NCBI GenBank assembly: GCA_035578175.1
Contig: JAQMRL010000005.1
Location: 55,347,722 to 55,411,721, forward strand
From: Catonia carolina
Lineage: Eukaryota; Arthropoda; Insecta; Hemiptera; Achilidae
Reading direction: 5' to 3'
Length of the DNA stretch: 64,000 nucleotides
The position numbers and the translations under genes were made by a program. The notes beneath the pieces are model-generated. The model saw only the letters and a program-made list of their open reading frames with translations, made no database searches and had not been told where the DNA came from. Shown here in pieces: positions 1-10,318 of this stretch. Position 1 is the stretch's first letter, and each line of letters begins with the position of its first letter.

Positions 1-1079
1 ATGTTTTTATTTAAGAAAGAATTTCGCCCTTTTTATGATTGATTCTTCTATCTTTTTGATGTAGTTTAAGTCCTTATTTCAAAATAATTTTTTTTTTATT
101 TAAGCGAGTTTGGAAATTCTCCATAGAGAATTACTGGTTTTAAAACCGTTATAATTTCATGTTTTCGAATATTTTACTTCTATAGACTTTTTTAACATTA
201 AAGAAAAGTTATTTTAATTTCCGTATGTTTATCTTCATCGATTATTATTTTTTGATAATTTTTCCAGTAATTTATCTTAAATATTTAAAATGGTTAAAGA
301 ATTTAACGATATTAATTTATGATAACAAATTTTAAATAATAATATTAATAATTTTTATTTTTGGCCACGATACAAATTCATTTTAAATAGTAAAAAATAA
401 AATAATGCGCAAAAATGTTTATAAAAAAAGAGAGTGGATGTTAAAATGTAAAAAAATTAAACATCTAGTCAGACACCTGTGACAAAATACTCTTACATAC
501 ATACATACAAATGTCTTGTCGTTGATACGGTTTAACCAAGGAAGTGAGAAATTTGGCAAAGAATTCTCATGTTCCCATATGAATAAAAAAACTATTGAAG
601 GACTTCAAAGATATGACGATGAAGAAGGTCGAGGGGGTATTAAAAGGGGTTGGAAAGTGTGGAAATCTGAATAATAAATTCAAAATGCATACGTTCAGTA
701 AAGGTTAGTGTTTTAACAACGAATCTACGTTGGTAGTACTTTAATAATATATGTTTTTCTTTAGTTTTTACTAACTTTGTAATATAAATGCAGTGTATTT
801 AGGTACGGAAGATGTTTCCTGATAATTTATGGTTTTACATGTCTTATAATAAAATATATATTCGACTCTATCCATAAATCTTTTTGCTATATCATTCCTA
901 TATTTACTATTTTATATGTTTAGTCCTTGACTCTGAATTTACCAGATCTTTAATTTAAGATCTGGTTTTAAATATACTTTAGTAATTCCTTCAATTTCTA
1001 TTAACGTAATTTATATCTTTTTTGTAAATTTTGAAAATGTTACAATTTTACTAATTGGGTATAATGCTAGGTAAAGGTG
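1..1079. other. AT-rich spacer, no gene recognised
   Basis: The stretch is AT-rich with scattered stop codons in all frames. The longest coding-looking piece is a 31-codon frame at 579-674 that I do not recognise. No repeat family found elsewhere in the window is evident here. Confidence 0.5.
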
Positions 1080-1250
1080 TCATTGAAATTTTAATCTACT
1101 TCTCTTCTGCCTTTCAAGGATTTGGCATATCTCCCTATTCCAAAACTTTCAAATCTACCCATCTTTTTCTCTGGCGCCCTCGTTCTGCTCACATGCTCCA
1201 ACCACAGCATTTTGTTCTGAGATACTCTGTCGTTTATAGAGAAGATGTTG
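1080..1250 (-). pseudogene. LINE C-terminal relic, family L2
   Basis: On the minus strand the DNA parallels the relic at 22150-22400: both contain an in-frame NDRVSQNKMLWLEHV-like segment (NDKVSPNKMQWL.HV in the other copy) followed by a basic RKRW segment. The W-x-x-HV then basic GRPRKRW layout is typical of the extreme C terminus of RTE/CR1-like LINE reverse transcriptases. About 60 bases between the two motifs are missing here compared with the 22-kb copy. It is non-functional; the clade is not assigned. Confidence 0.5.
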
Positions 1251-1261
1251 GGTTCTTTCTA

Positions 1262-1540
1262 CATCATCATCATCCATCATGGACTAGGATTCTAGAGCCT
1301 CTTCCGGAGTCCATCGTTTCCTAGGCCTTTCAACGTCTCTTCCTCCATCTGCCTCAATTTCCGCACCTGCGGAGGGAGACGATCTGGAGCAGGTGATTCG
1401 TCCATCTCATCCATCTATACTGCTTGATCACAAAGGCAAATGGTTGGATATTACATTGCCTCCGAATGTCCTCATTCCTTATGTGATCCAGCCGCGTATA
1501 TCCTTGAACGCTGCATAAAAATCTCACTTCTGCAGCTTAA
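1262..1540 (-). pseudogene. LINE reverse transcriptase C-terminal relic, family L3
   Basis: The minus strand reads AEVRFLCSVQGYTRLDHIRN followed by EDIRRQCNIQ and RWTNHL, then (after frame slips) a GRPRKRW-like tail with WTPEEALES and a run of Asp codons. This is the post-thumb region of arthropod LINE polymerases (xMrfLRsvxGyTrlDxiRNexIR ... RWxxHl). No catalytic domain remains. It abuts but does not match relic L2, so two LINE fragments lie side by side, just upstream of a HINE-like copy. Confidence 0.6.
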
Positions 1541-1560
1541 ATGCGCGAGCCATCGTTTTT

Positions 1561-1689
1561 ACTTTCACTTGCCTATATGAATGGGGAAGGAAAGTATTGT
1601 TTTCATGTCGATTTTTTTAAATTGAGTTTTCACCGGATGTACACGTTTTCAGACCCCCTGAACCCAAAAAACATGTTTTTAGCGAATGG

Positions 1690-1747
<58 letters not shown>

Positions 1748-2470
1748 TGTGTGCGTGTGTGTGTGTTTGTGTGTGTGAACAGAATACCCCAAGAACGGAA
1801 CATCGTACGAACTTGAAACTAAAAACTTAAATTAGATACTACTACCGGACCCGACACGAACATTTTCATCAAAATCGGTCAACCGGAAGTAGTAGTTTAT
1901 TCGTGCAATTTTTCACTTTTTTGCGATTTTCTCAATAACGGCTCCTACGATTTTTTAAAAATTTACTAAATTTTTAATCCTCTACAAGATAGGGTAGGCG
2001 CCATGTCTGCTGAAATTCTTGGAGAGGCTGTTTTCTCGTAAAACAATTGTTTTCTAAGATTGTGGCTTTAATATGCATTTTAGCGCAAACATTTATATAA
2101 TAAAAGTTGTAGAGAATTTACAATCCTACAACGTTTATTTCAAACCTTTTTTTATATAACGCTTAGTCTAGCGGTAATTAGCGGTTTTCTGTTTTTTTCT
2201 CACGAAATAGTGTAAAAAGATCTATAGGTAAATTTTATTTTGAACATTTTTCTCTACAGAGCTTAGTTTAGCGAGAAAGGGTGATTTACCGTCTTTATAA
2301 GCCAAACTGAGGTTGATTTTCATTTTGCGTCTTTCACGCATGATTAAAATTAGGTTATATTTATTGAGATTAGTATGTTTGCTTATTTCTAATGTTTTAT
2401 TTTTAATGTTAAGTTATATTGTTAATTATTTGGCAAGAGAAAGTTACGTGAGAGTTTTACACCAGATTTT
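1561..2470 (+). mobile_element. HINE-like repeat, copy 1, near full length
   Basis: It starts after a T-run with ACTTTCACTTGCC and the CCTATATGAAT hairpin region, contains a TG microsatellite at about 1690-1775, two diverged internal ~180-bp units, then GGCAAGAGAAAGT and a decayed hairpin ending in CACCAGATTTTTT. This is the 5'-to-3' orientation of the family. No protein-coding capacity; open frames across the microsatellite are artefacts. Confidence 0.8.
1687..1776. repeat. (TG)n microsatellite inside HINE-like copy 1
   Basis: An almost uninterrupted TG run with a few GC steps near its end. The same site in other copies carries TG/CA tracts of different length, so the tract is an inherited part of the element that expands independently in each copy. 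Confidence 0.95.
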
Positions 2471-3278
2471 TTTATTTACGGTTTTATTCATTTATAATAT
2501 AGGTAATCAATTAACAAAACGAATAAATCTATAAAAAATTTAGATAATAACAAACAAAAATTCGAATTTGTTCGGTTTTAAGTTCACATTTATATTTAAT
2601 TATATTTTATCAAAACATCTTTCATTGCTGACATCGAAAATTGGAAATATAAACACACGTTAAAAATAAGATGTCAGGTGTATCTCAAAGTAATTTTTAC
2701 AGAATTAACGTAAGTAAACTAACGTTTTATCTTAACTTATTATTGGTTGTTTCATTATTTTAAAGTTGAGCGATCTCAAAGATGAGATACTTTTACGGTT
2801 TCCTTTTAATTTTGAGTTAAACTAAGTTAATGAGGTACGAAATCAGCAGATTTCAATTCTGTATCTGTGTATTTATATTTGTGTTTAAGTGTGTGTGTAT
2901 GTAAATACGTTATTGATTTTCTACGCATCTGTTCATTCCCAAGATATTTTGATTCCATCACAATTTCTTGTGATGAAGGTTGAACAATTTTATATACCGT
3001 TCACATCATTTTGATTTAAAAGAAAAGCAACAGTTTGTGGAAGAATATTATTGCTTTAACTGTGAGAGAATTTTCTTACCAAAGTTTTCATCTAGAAATA
3101 AATAAATGGTAGTTAAATTAATTTCTTATATTTTTAAATTTTTACATTCAATATGCTATTAAAGATAATAATGCTCTGTTTGGTTCGAATAATTTGTTGT
3201 TTTAGTGAAAACCTCTTTTCGTACTGTAGTTCGAATATTATTAACAATTTTTGTCTTTTACCATAACTGTTTTTTTTA
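2471..3278. other. AT-rich spacer, no gene recognised
   Basis: Between two HINE-like copies. AT-rich, frequent stops, no motif or repeat family recognised. Confidence 0.5.
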
Positions 3279-3993
3279 CATTCTCTTGCCTATATGAATA
3301 CTCGTATATAGGAAGGAAATATTCTTACTATAATTTAATTATTGTATTATTAAAATTATTATTATTAATATTATTTTAATTGTTTTCATGTCGATTTTTC
3401 GAAATCGAGTTTTCACCGTATAAACACGTTTTCAGACCCCCGAACCCAAAAACATGTTTTTGGCAAATTGTTATTCGAAAATTGTTTTTTTAAGATTGTG
3501 GCTTTAATAGGCCTATGCATTTTAGCGCAAAAATGTATATAGTATAAGTTGTAGAGAATTAAAGATCCTACAACTTTTATTTTAAATATTTTTGTATAAC
3601 GCTTAGTTTAGCGGTAATTAGCAATTTTCTGGGTATTTTCACGAAAATATGTAAAAAAATAGATTTTTTTTTTGAAGATTTCAGCCTTAGTATGCATTTT
3701 ACGACAAAAGTGTATAATCAATTGTATAGGAAATTAAAAGATCTACAACTTTTATTTAGTACATTTTCTCTACAGAGCCTAATTTAGCGTGAAAGAGTGA
3801 TTTTCCGTATTTTTAAGCCAAACTGAAGTTGATTATCATTTTGCGTCTTTCACTCATGATTAAAGTTAGGTTATATTTATTGTGGTTAATTTTTCTTGTT
3901 TATTTCTAATGTTTTATTATTAAATTTAGGTTACATTGTTAAATACTTGCATTGGCAAGAGAAAGTTGTGTGAGTGTTTCACACCAGATTTTA
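3279..3993 (+). mobile_element. HINE-like repeat, copy 2, internally deleted
   Basis: Both ends are present (ACATTCTCTTGCC and GGCAAGAGAAAGTTGTGTGAGTGTTTCACACCAGATTTT split over 3950-3993). The segment with the microsatellite and the conserved GGTTGACCGATTTTGATGAA block is missing, and an AT-rich insertion of about 70 bases lies near 3312-3385. The two internal ~180-bp units are retained. Confidence 0.8.
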
Positions 3994-4726
3994 AAATAAA
4001 TAATAATACCATAAACATAAATAGCTTTGAGATAAAAAACCAAGAATCGAATTCAAATTATCAGTTTTAGCAGTCACTACTAATTGTACCACCGGCTCAG
4101 TCTGGAAATATAATATTTTTGAACATAAAAAAGAAACTGATGGAAATTCAGTTGACCTGATTAATGAAAACCCATCATGTCATCATGTCATCATGTCGTG
4201 TTAATTTTCCGTTAAAATTCCATTTGTTTTGTAAGCAGATGATACAATGTTTTATTTTTCATTATTCATCTCTACGAAGTAATTAAAATGTAAATGGTAC
4301 GTAGTTTGATTATAGGTAAGGAAATTAAATTTTCTTTGTTTTATTTCTAATTTTGGACAAGATACCACGTGTTACTGGTTACACGTGGACTATTTTGTCA
4401 GTAAAAAAAACATATACGTTTGATAAAACAGACTTGATTGCATTTTTAAATCTTTTCATTTACGTCATAACACAAGAGAAATGTTATGAAAAGAATTTAG
4501 GAGAATGTATATTCATCTACATCAGAATCGTTTTATTTTTATACACTTCATTAATTTTTACTTTCTTTCAACTCTACAAAGAAGTAAGAGAAAGTATCAC
4601 AATCGGAAAAAAATTATATGGATCTCAAATGTTATCATATTTACTATTTTTATTATGGCAATCAGCGAGTAAATTAATTTAAATTTATTTAGTGGTTTAT
4701 AAACAAAAACGATCTTTTCACAAAGT
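3994..4726. other. AT-rich spacer
   Basis: It contains a short tandem of CATCATGT units near 4173-4197. An open frame at 4353-4682 (109 codons) has amino-acid use expected of random AT-rich DNA and no recognisable motif, so I do not call a gene. Confidence 0.5.
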
Positions 4727-5070
4727 ATTTTCAATGAAGCACTGGAGAATGTGGAACATGACCTCTTTTTGAATGGAAGAATAATGAAAAATATATGCCA
4801 ATTACACCATCATATTTGCGGATAACTTAGAGTCACTGCAATTATATATGAACGGCGTTACATCAAGCATGAGAAATGTATGGTCTGGATATTAATATAA
4901 ATAAGACCAAACTGCTGTATACTTGTAAAATTTATCGACCAAATTGCAGTCTTACGATAGTGATCACAATAAATGACCGTGTTGGCACATATAAGTACAG
5001 TCAATTCCGGATAATTGGGGCACATCGGAACCGGAGCATTTTGGCCCTAATAAACGAATTCGTAAACTGT
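4727..5070 (+). pseudogene. LINE reverse transcriptase relic with mutated YADD box
   Basis: The plus strand reads FNEALENVEHDLFLNGRIMKN, then after a small deletion Y-A-N-Y-TIIFADNLESLQL at the position of the catalytic YADD motif (4794-4805), then after another frame slip YGLDININKTKLL (from 4879), the usual GLxINxxKTK motif downstream of the active site. This is the palm-to-thumb part of an RTE/CR1-like LINE polymerase. The second Asp of the catalytic pair is lost and there are at least two frame breaks, so it is dead. Confidence 0.65.
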
Positions 5071-5162
5071 GGCGTATACGATACTGTATTTTATTAAAAT
5101 TATCACATACATAAATGTTACATGCAAGTTCTATCTATATACGCACGAAACAAATAAAAGAA

Positions 5163-5400
5163 TATCAGAACAATGATTAACTTTTTAGCAAAACCTTTTG
5201 CCTTGGTTTTAAGCATTGGACCATTGACACTAACACCTTGCGAAGTTACAATGGCGAACCATTTATTCAACGCTTCTCAACAAATGGATTCTTCATCACG
5301 TTTTATTTTCTGAGATGTTCCATGATCTTTTAATGCCCACTCTTGGCGTATTTTATTTTCTTGGGGCACGATACGAGCTTTCGTAATTTTGGTACAACGG
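5163..5400 (-). pseudogene. Tigger/pogo-type transposase DNA-binding-domain relic
   Basis: The minus strand gives EALNKWFAIVTSQGVSVNGP followed by MLKTKAKGFAKKL (5173-5277), which matches the CENP-B/Tc5-type helix-turn-helix pattern (aLxxWFxxxRsxGxxisGPmlxxKAxxfa). Upstream are lower-quality codons with stops. Only the second DNA-binding helix module is recognisable; the DDE catalytic domain is absent. It could derive from the same broad family as the pseudogene near 20 kb, whose N terminus is missing, but the two do not overlap in sequence. Confidence 0.55.
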
Positions 5401-5462
5401 TTACTTCCGATAGTTTACGTTGGGTTAAGTTAGGTGGATACGGATAAATTAAGTTTATGGGT

Positions 5463-6868
5463 TAAGATTGCGGCTTTAATATGCATTTTAGCGCAAAAAT
5501 TTATTTAATAAAACTTATAGATAATTTAAAATCCAACAAATTTTATTTCAAACATTTTTTTTAATTTTATAATTAATTTTTTAAATTTTAAAAAGCGATC
5601 CAATGGGGGTTGCTACCCCTATCCAAGAATTATGAAATTTCTAAATATTTAGAATACAAAATGTATTTTAATGGCATGTTTTCGACGTTAAAAGTTAAAT
5701 AAAAATTTGGTAACGCGAAAACTTTTAGGTTCCACCCCCTTACCGATGGTTGGGGGTTTGTATTTTTTTTCCTTCTAAACGGTGCTTCGTTGAGGAAAAT
5801 TGTATAGAATCTTTTTTGTGCCTCTCCTAAAGTACTTCAAGGTCATGTAACTAAAGTTTTCCTTAACCTACCTCTTCGCTAAGAAAACTCAAAACACTAG
5901 GATTCCGGCTTTTAGGGCTTGCCGTTTTCACGTTTTTCTTTCTTTACACCTTCACAACGGTTTTTCGCAAACGTTTATTAACAAAACGTTACACATACCC
6001 CTAGAGTCACGAAGAATTTATTAAATTTTAGGCGGGGTCCTATGGTGATTACTACCCCAACAAAAATTTTAAAATTTTCGGAATACAAATATTTTTTTAA
6101 CATGTTATTTAGCGAAGAAAATTACATAAAAATTTGGTAACCCGAAAATTTTTAGGTCGCATGAGAAAACGAAAAACTCAAAGTAACATACATTCAAACC
6201 ACAACATTTAAAGTTGAAATTTTGAAACTTTAAACATTAACCTAAAATTGTAAAACCATCAAATTTTAAATTTTGAAACTTTAAACTTCATCTTTAAACT
6301 TTCATATCTTGAAATTTCTAAATATTGTGATCCACCCAGCCCCTTTGGCGGCCGAACTTCACCTTGTGGCAAATGGTTCTGATCCACTTATGAATTCTGA
6401 TCCACCTACCCTTCTGAGGTCGAGACACGTAAGCGGCGCGAAGCGCCGCTGGAGTGGCGAGTCTTTTTGTATAACGCTTAATTTAGTGGTATTTAGCAAT
6501 TTTCTGTTTCTTTTCTCACGAAAACGTGTAAAAAATATATTTTTTTAAGATGTCAGCCTTAGTATGCATTTTACGACGAAAATGTATATAATAAAACTTA
6601 CAGGAAATTAAAAGATCTACAACTTTTATATAAAGAACTTTTCTCTACAGAGCCTAGTTTTGCGTGAAAGAGTGATTTTCCGTCTTTTTAGCAAACTGAG
6701 GTTGATTTTCATTTTTCGTCTTTCACTCATGATTAGAATTAGATTATGTTTATTGGGGTTAATTTTTTTTTGTTTAGTTTTAATGTTTTAATACTAATGT
6801 TTGGTTACATTATTCGTTATTTATATTGGCAAGAGAAAGTCGTGTAAGTGTTTCACACCAGATTTTTT
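5463..6868 (+). mobile_element. HINE-like repeat, copy 3, 5' truncated and interrupted
   Basis: The copy begins inside the family at the TAAGATTGCGGCTTTAATATGC block, is interrupted at about 5565 and resumes at about 6463 with TTTTGTATAACGCTTA, then runs to GTGTAAGTGTTTCACACCAGA at 6868. Joining the two parts restores the normal internal order of the family, so the ~900 bases in between are a later insertion. Confidence 0.75.
5565..6462. mobile_element. unclassified ~900-bp insertion with terminal GC hairpin (Helitron-like?)
   Basis: It interrupts HINE-like copy 3. It holds two diverged direct repeats (about 5600-5735 and 6020-6155, sharing AAAAATTTGGTAACSCGAAA and a CTACCCC core). At 6432-6450 there is a perfect AGCGGCGC-GAA-GCGCCGCT hairpin, followed 11 bases later by GAG before the T-run. 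A GC-rich hairpin about 11 bases from the 3' terminus is a Helitron hallmark, but the end reads CGAG rather than CTRR. No coding region. Confidence 0.35.
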
Positions 6869-7465
6869 TCCAGTAAGCACTCATTTTAAAGTAGTTATTT
6901 TCAATTACGACCGGAAAAAGTTCTGGCTAATAAGAATTGGCGTTTTGTTAACAACTGACATTAAGCAAAACATTTTCACGTGGATATAAATTATATTTGA
7001 CAGGTCATAAAGTTAATAATGTTTAAAGCTATATCTTGCTACTTGCCCACGAGTATTAGTACAGTTTTTAAATAGGTTTCGGTCTATTTGGCATGTCAAT
7101 AATGTTTAGATACGTTTCCTCTTGTACGTACCCTTTTAGTTTTTTATTAAATTTCAGATTTTAAGCTTGAAAGTGGGTTACTAAATTTTTTATTTATACC
7201 CCGATTTTTTTTAAACTTTATCAGTAAAATTTGTAAATTCTAAGAATTATCCGCTAATTTCAAATCGTTAAAATATATTTGTTAATGTTTCTAAATAAAA
7301 TAAATTGTATCGCAGGTAACTTCAAAATATTTTTAATAATACAGTTATTTTGTTGAAACGATAGCTATATCCTTCGACAGAGAGGACGCGCGTGGGGACA
7401 ATATTATTCACCGGCTGTAGTCAAAACTAATAGTCATTGAACAATCTCTTGTTTACTGCGACACA
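6869..7465. other. AT-rich spacer before the Jockey element
   Basis: No gene, repeat family or motif recognised. It carries the left flank of the Jockey insertion; the left target-site duplication starts at 7466. Confidence 0.5.
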
Positions 7466-7477
7466 CTTCCGTCATGT
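7466..7477. repeat. target-site duplication, left copy (Jockey)
   Basis: CTTCCGTCATGT; identical to 11898-11909. Its last T may belong to the poly(A)-tail T-run, leaving 11 certain bases. Confidence 0.85.
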
Positions 7478-7621
7478 TTTTTTTTTTTTTTCTCTTTAAT
7501 TATTTATTTGCAACTGTAAAATTTTACAATAAGCAAATGAGCTGGTTTTAACATAGGAAAATTTACAATAACAAAGATTAGACCCAGTGGCTAATCTTAG
7601 TAGGTGCCACGAGTCATTGTC

Positions 7622-10318
7622 TTATAAGAGCAGGTCTCTATTCCATGAACGGCGAAGTCGTCGGCGAGGATTTCCAGGAAGAGTACGAGATGATAAGTTT
7701 TTGATGTATGGATTTTGATGGTTTTGAAGTTTTCCGAAGAATCTTCTGTAGCAGTTGTATGCCATATCTTTTATGTGTGTTATTTTGAGGTCGTCATGTA
7801 GTATTCTGTTGTTAATGTAGAATGGAGCATTGGTGATGAGTCGTAATAATTTTGATTGAAATGCCTGTAGTTTTCTGATATTACTTGGCTTTGCTGTTCC
7901 GTAGATTTCAATTCCATAAGTCCAAATTGGCCGAATGAATGATTTATAAATGAGTAATTTTGAACGTAACGGTAATCGGGAATGGCGTCCTATGAGGTGG
8001 TATAATTGTTTTACTTTTTTATCCAAAGTCAGTCGTGTATTGTGGATGTGTGTTTGCCAGGTTAGTCGTCTGTCCATCGTGATGCCTAGGTATTTCACTG
8101 TGTTCTTTTGTGGAATGGGTTCGTTGTTGAGGAATACCGTAGGACTTTCTCCTTTACATAATGAGAATCTTATATGTACTGACTTATTAGTGTTTATTTT
8201 TAATCTCCACTTTTTCAGCCAAATTTCAATTGTGTTGAGAAAGTGTTGTAAGTTGGTACTGGCCTGCGTTAAATCGTGGGATGAAGTCAAGATAGCAGTA
8301 TCGTCAGCGTATGTTGCTACCGTTATTCTTGGATCAGATGGTAAGTCCGCAGTGTAAATTGTATACAGTAGTGGTGAGAGTATAGAACCTTGTGGAACTC
8401 CTGCACCTATATTTTGGTAGTCAGAAACTGATGATCCTTGCCTCACTACAAAGAAACGATTTTCTAGGAAGCTTTTCAGTACGTGATAATACGTATCCGG
8501 GAGGAATCTTTTCAATTTATATAACAGACCTGGATGCCAAACTTTGTCAAAGGCTGCTTGAACATCTAGGAAGACAGCGGTGGTAAATTTCTTCTCCTCC
8601 AGCGCAACAGCTAGCTGGTCCGTCAATCGATGTAACTGATGAATCGTTGAGTGCCTGCTTCTGAAACCAAACTGATGGTGTGGTATTATGTTATTTTCGT
8701 TGCAAATCGGCAATAAGCGGGCTACTAATAATTTTTCGAATAATTTGGATAAAGTTGGGAGTAAGCTTATTGGCCGATACGAAGATGGAGTACTTGGTGG
8801 TTTATTTGGCTTCAGAAATAGGACGACGTGAGACAGTTTCCACTGAATCGGGAAGTGCGTCGTTCTGAGGATGGAATTGAATATTTGAGTTATAAGGGTA
8901 TATCCACATAATGGTAAGTTCTGAAGAATCTCCGCCGTTATTAAATCGTACCCCGGACTCTTTCTTGACGGTAGTTGTTGGACAGCCGCCTGCACTTCCC
9001 TTCTTGTGAAGTTTTCCGGAGGCAATGACAAATTCAATGGTGAAGACAAGAAATTTTCTACATCTGAGGTGAAACCAGGTAAAGAATTGTCATTGGGCTG
9101 AAATACGCGCGCTAGATGATCGGAAAACATGTCGGCCTTCTCTTTGTCTGATTTAGCCCATGATCCATCGGGGTGTTTAAGTGGGTGCGACTGCATTTAG
9201 TAACGCAAAAGACGCTGCGTTGCAGTCCAGAGGCTTCCATCTCTTTCTGTCAGGTTGGCGACATTTTCATTGAACCTTTCCGTCTTGATGTTCCATATAG
9301 CTGTCTTCAATTCGTTAGTCATGTAATTCAAGTTTCTCTTGTCCGAAGGAAGTCTGGTACGCTGCCAAATGCGTCTTGCTCTCCTTTTTTCCCTGACAAG
9401 TTCTTTTATATAGTTCGGATAACAGTGTTCCTTTTTTGGAGTTGGTCTACGGGGTTGTGTAGAGTTCCAAGCTGCATATTGTATTGTTACTGTCAAATGT
9501 TCCACTGCTTCTTCCACCTCTCTTGCCGTGCGAAGAGGCAAGTCCAACCGTATATTGTTCTCTATGTTACTGCTGAACAAGTCCCAGTTAACTGTTCCAT
9601 CTATCAAACACTGTCTCACCGGTGCTTCCAAAACTGTGCCCGACAGGGTGCAGAGAACTGGCGAATGGTCGGATGAAAGATCGTCAAGTGATTCCGTTTT
9701 TGTGTAGAATCTCGAGAGGCCCTTGGATACGAAAAAGTCCAGAAGATCGGGATGTTTAGTCAGAGCTGACGGCCAATACGTTGGTGACCCAGTTGAATGA
9801 AATTCCAGTCCGAGGTTTAAAATAGCTTGAATCATCATTCTGCCACGTGGATTTATCAGACGCGATCCCCATTGAGCATGTTTCGCGTTAAAATCGCCTC
9901 CTGCTAAAAACCGAGGACCGAAACTTGAAAACAACTATGTAAACTTGTCTACTGTAATCCGGTGTCTCGGGGGACAGTAAACCGAGATGAATGAGACTTC
10001 CTCTTGATCTATCTCCAGTGCCACACCCACTGATTGAATACTTTCCGATGGTTCGATTACTGTGCATATATGATGTTTGATATTGTTCCTAACTAGCACC
10101 GCTGTACCACCAAAAGCTCTTCCATCAGGGCGATCAGCTCTATAAACTTTATAACCTTTTATGTAAAATTTTGAGTCTTTTGTTAAATATGTTTCGCTTA
10201 GTAAAACAATATCGATACGTTTTTCATTTATTAAATATTCAAATTCCGCCAAACGTTGGATGATCCCATTCGCATTCCACAATAGCACCGATATAGAACT
10301 AGACATGTTATTTGCCAT
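7622..10318 (-). pseudogene. Jockey ORF2: endonuclease-reverse transcriptase with two in-frame stops
   Basis: One frame of 899 codons including the stop. Its ATG (10318-10316) overlaps the ORF1 end by 11 bases. Segment 1 (10318-9935) and segment 2 (9934-9197) form the AP-like endonuclease: LLWNANGI, LLSETYL, GGDFNAKH and SDHSP carry the expected Asn, Glu, Asp/Asn and Asp-His residues. Segment 3 (9196-7622) is the reverse transcriptase with YRPISLLP, HQFGFR, AVFLDVQAAFDKVW, GVPQGSILSPLLY and the catalytic TYADD (YADD at 8311-8300), then the LGITMDRRLTW thumb and a basic C terminus. A TAG at 9937-9935 breaks the endonuclease and a TAA at 9199-9197 separates it from the polymerase; there is no frameshift. 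The length is normal for a Jockey ORF2. As it stands the protein is not made whole unless both stops are read through, so it is probably a dead copy. Confidence 0.9.

Noticed and set aside
579..674. 31-codon frame MNKKTIEGLQRYDDEEGRGG...
   Set aside because: Short, unrecognised, no conserved neighbours.
1690..1776. Telomere-like or regulatory repeat
   Set aside because: A TG microsatellite that is a normal component of the HINE-like family.
4353..4682. 109-codon plus-strand open frame
   Set aside because: Non-ATG start, amino-acid use typical of random AT-rich DNA (Phe/Ile/Leu/Tyr), no motif or context.
7950..9676. Plus-strand open frames opposite Jockey ORF2
   Set aside because: Antisense shadows of the real minus-strand ORF2.
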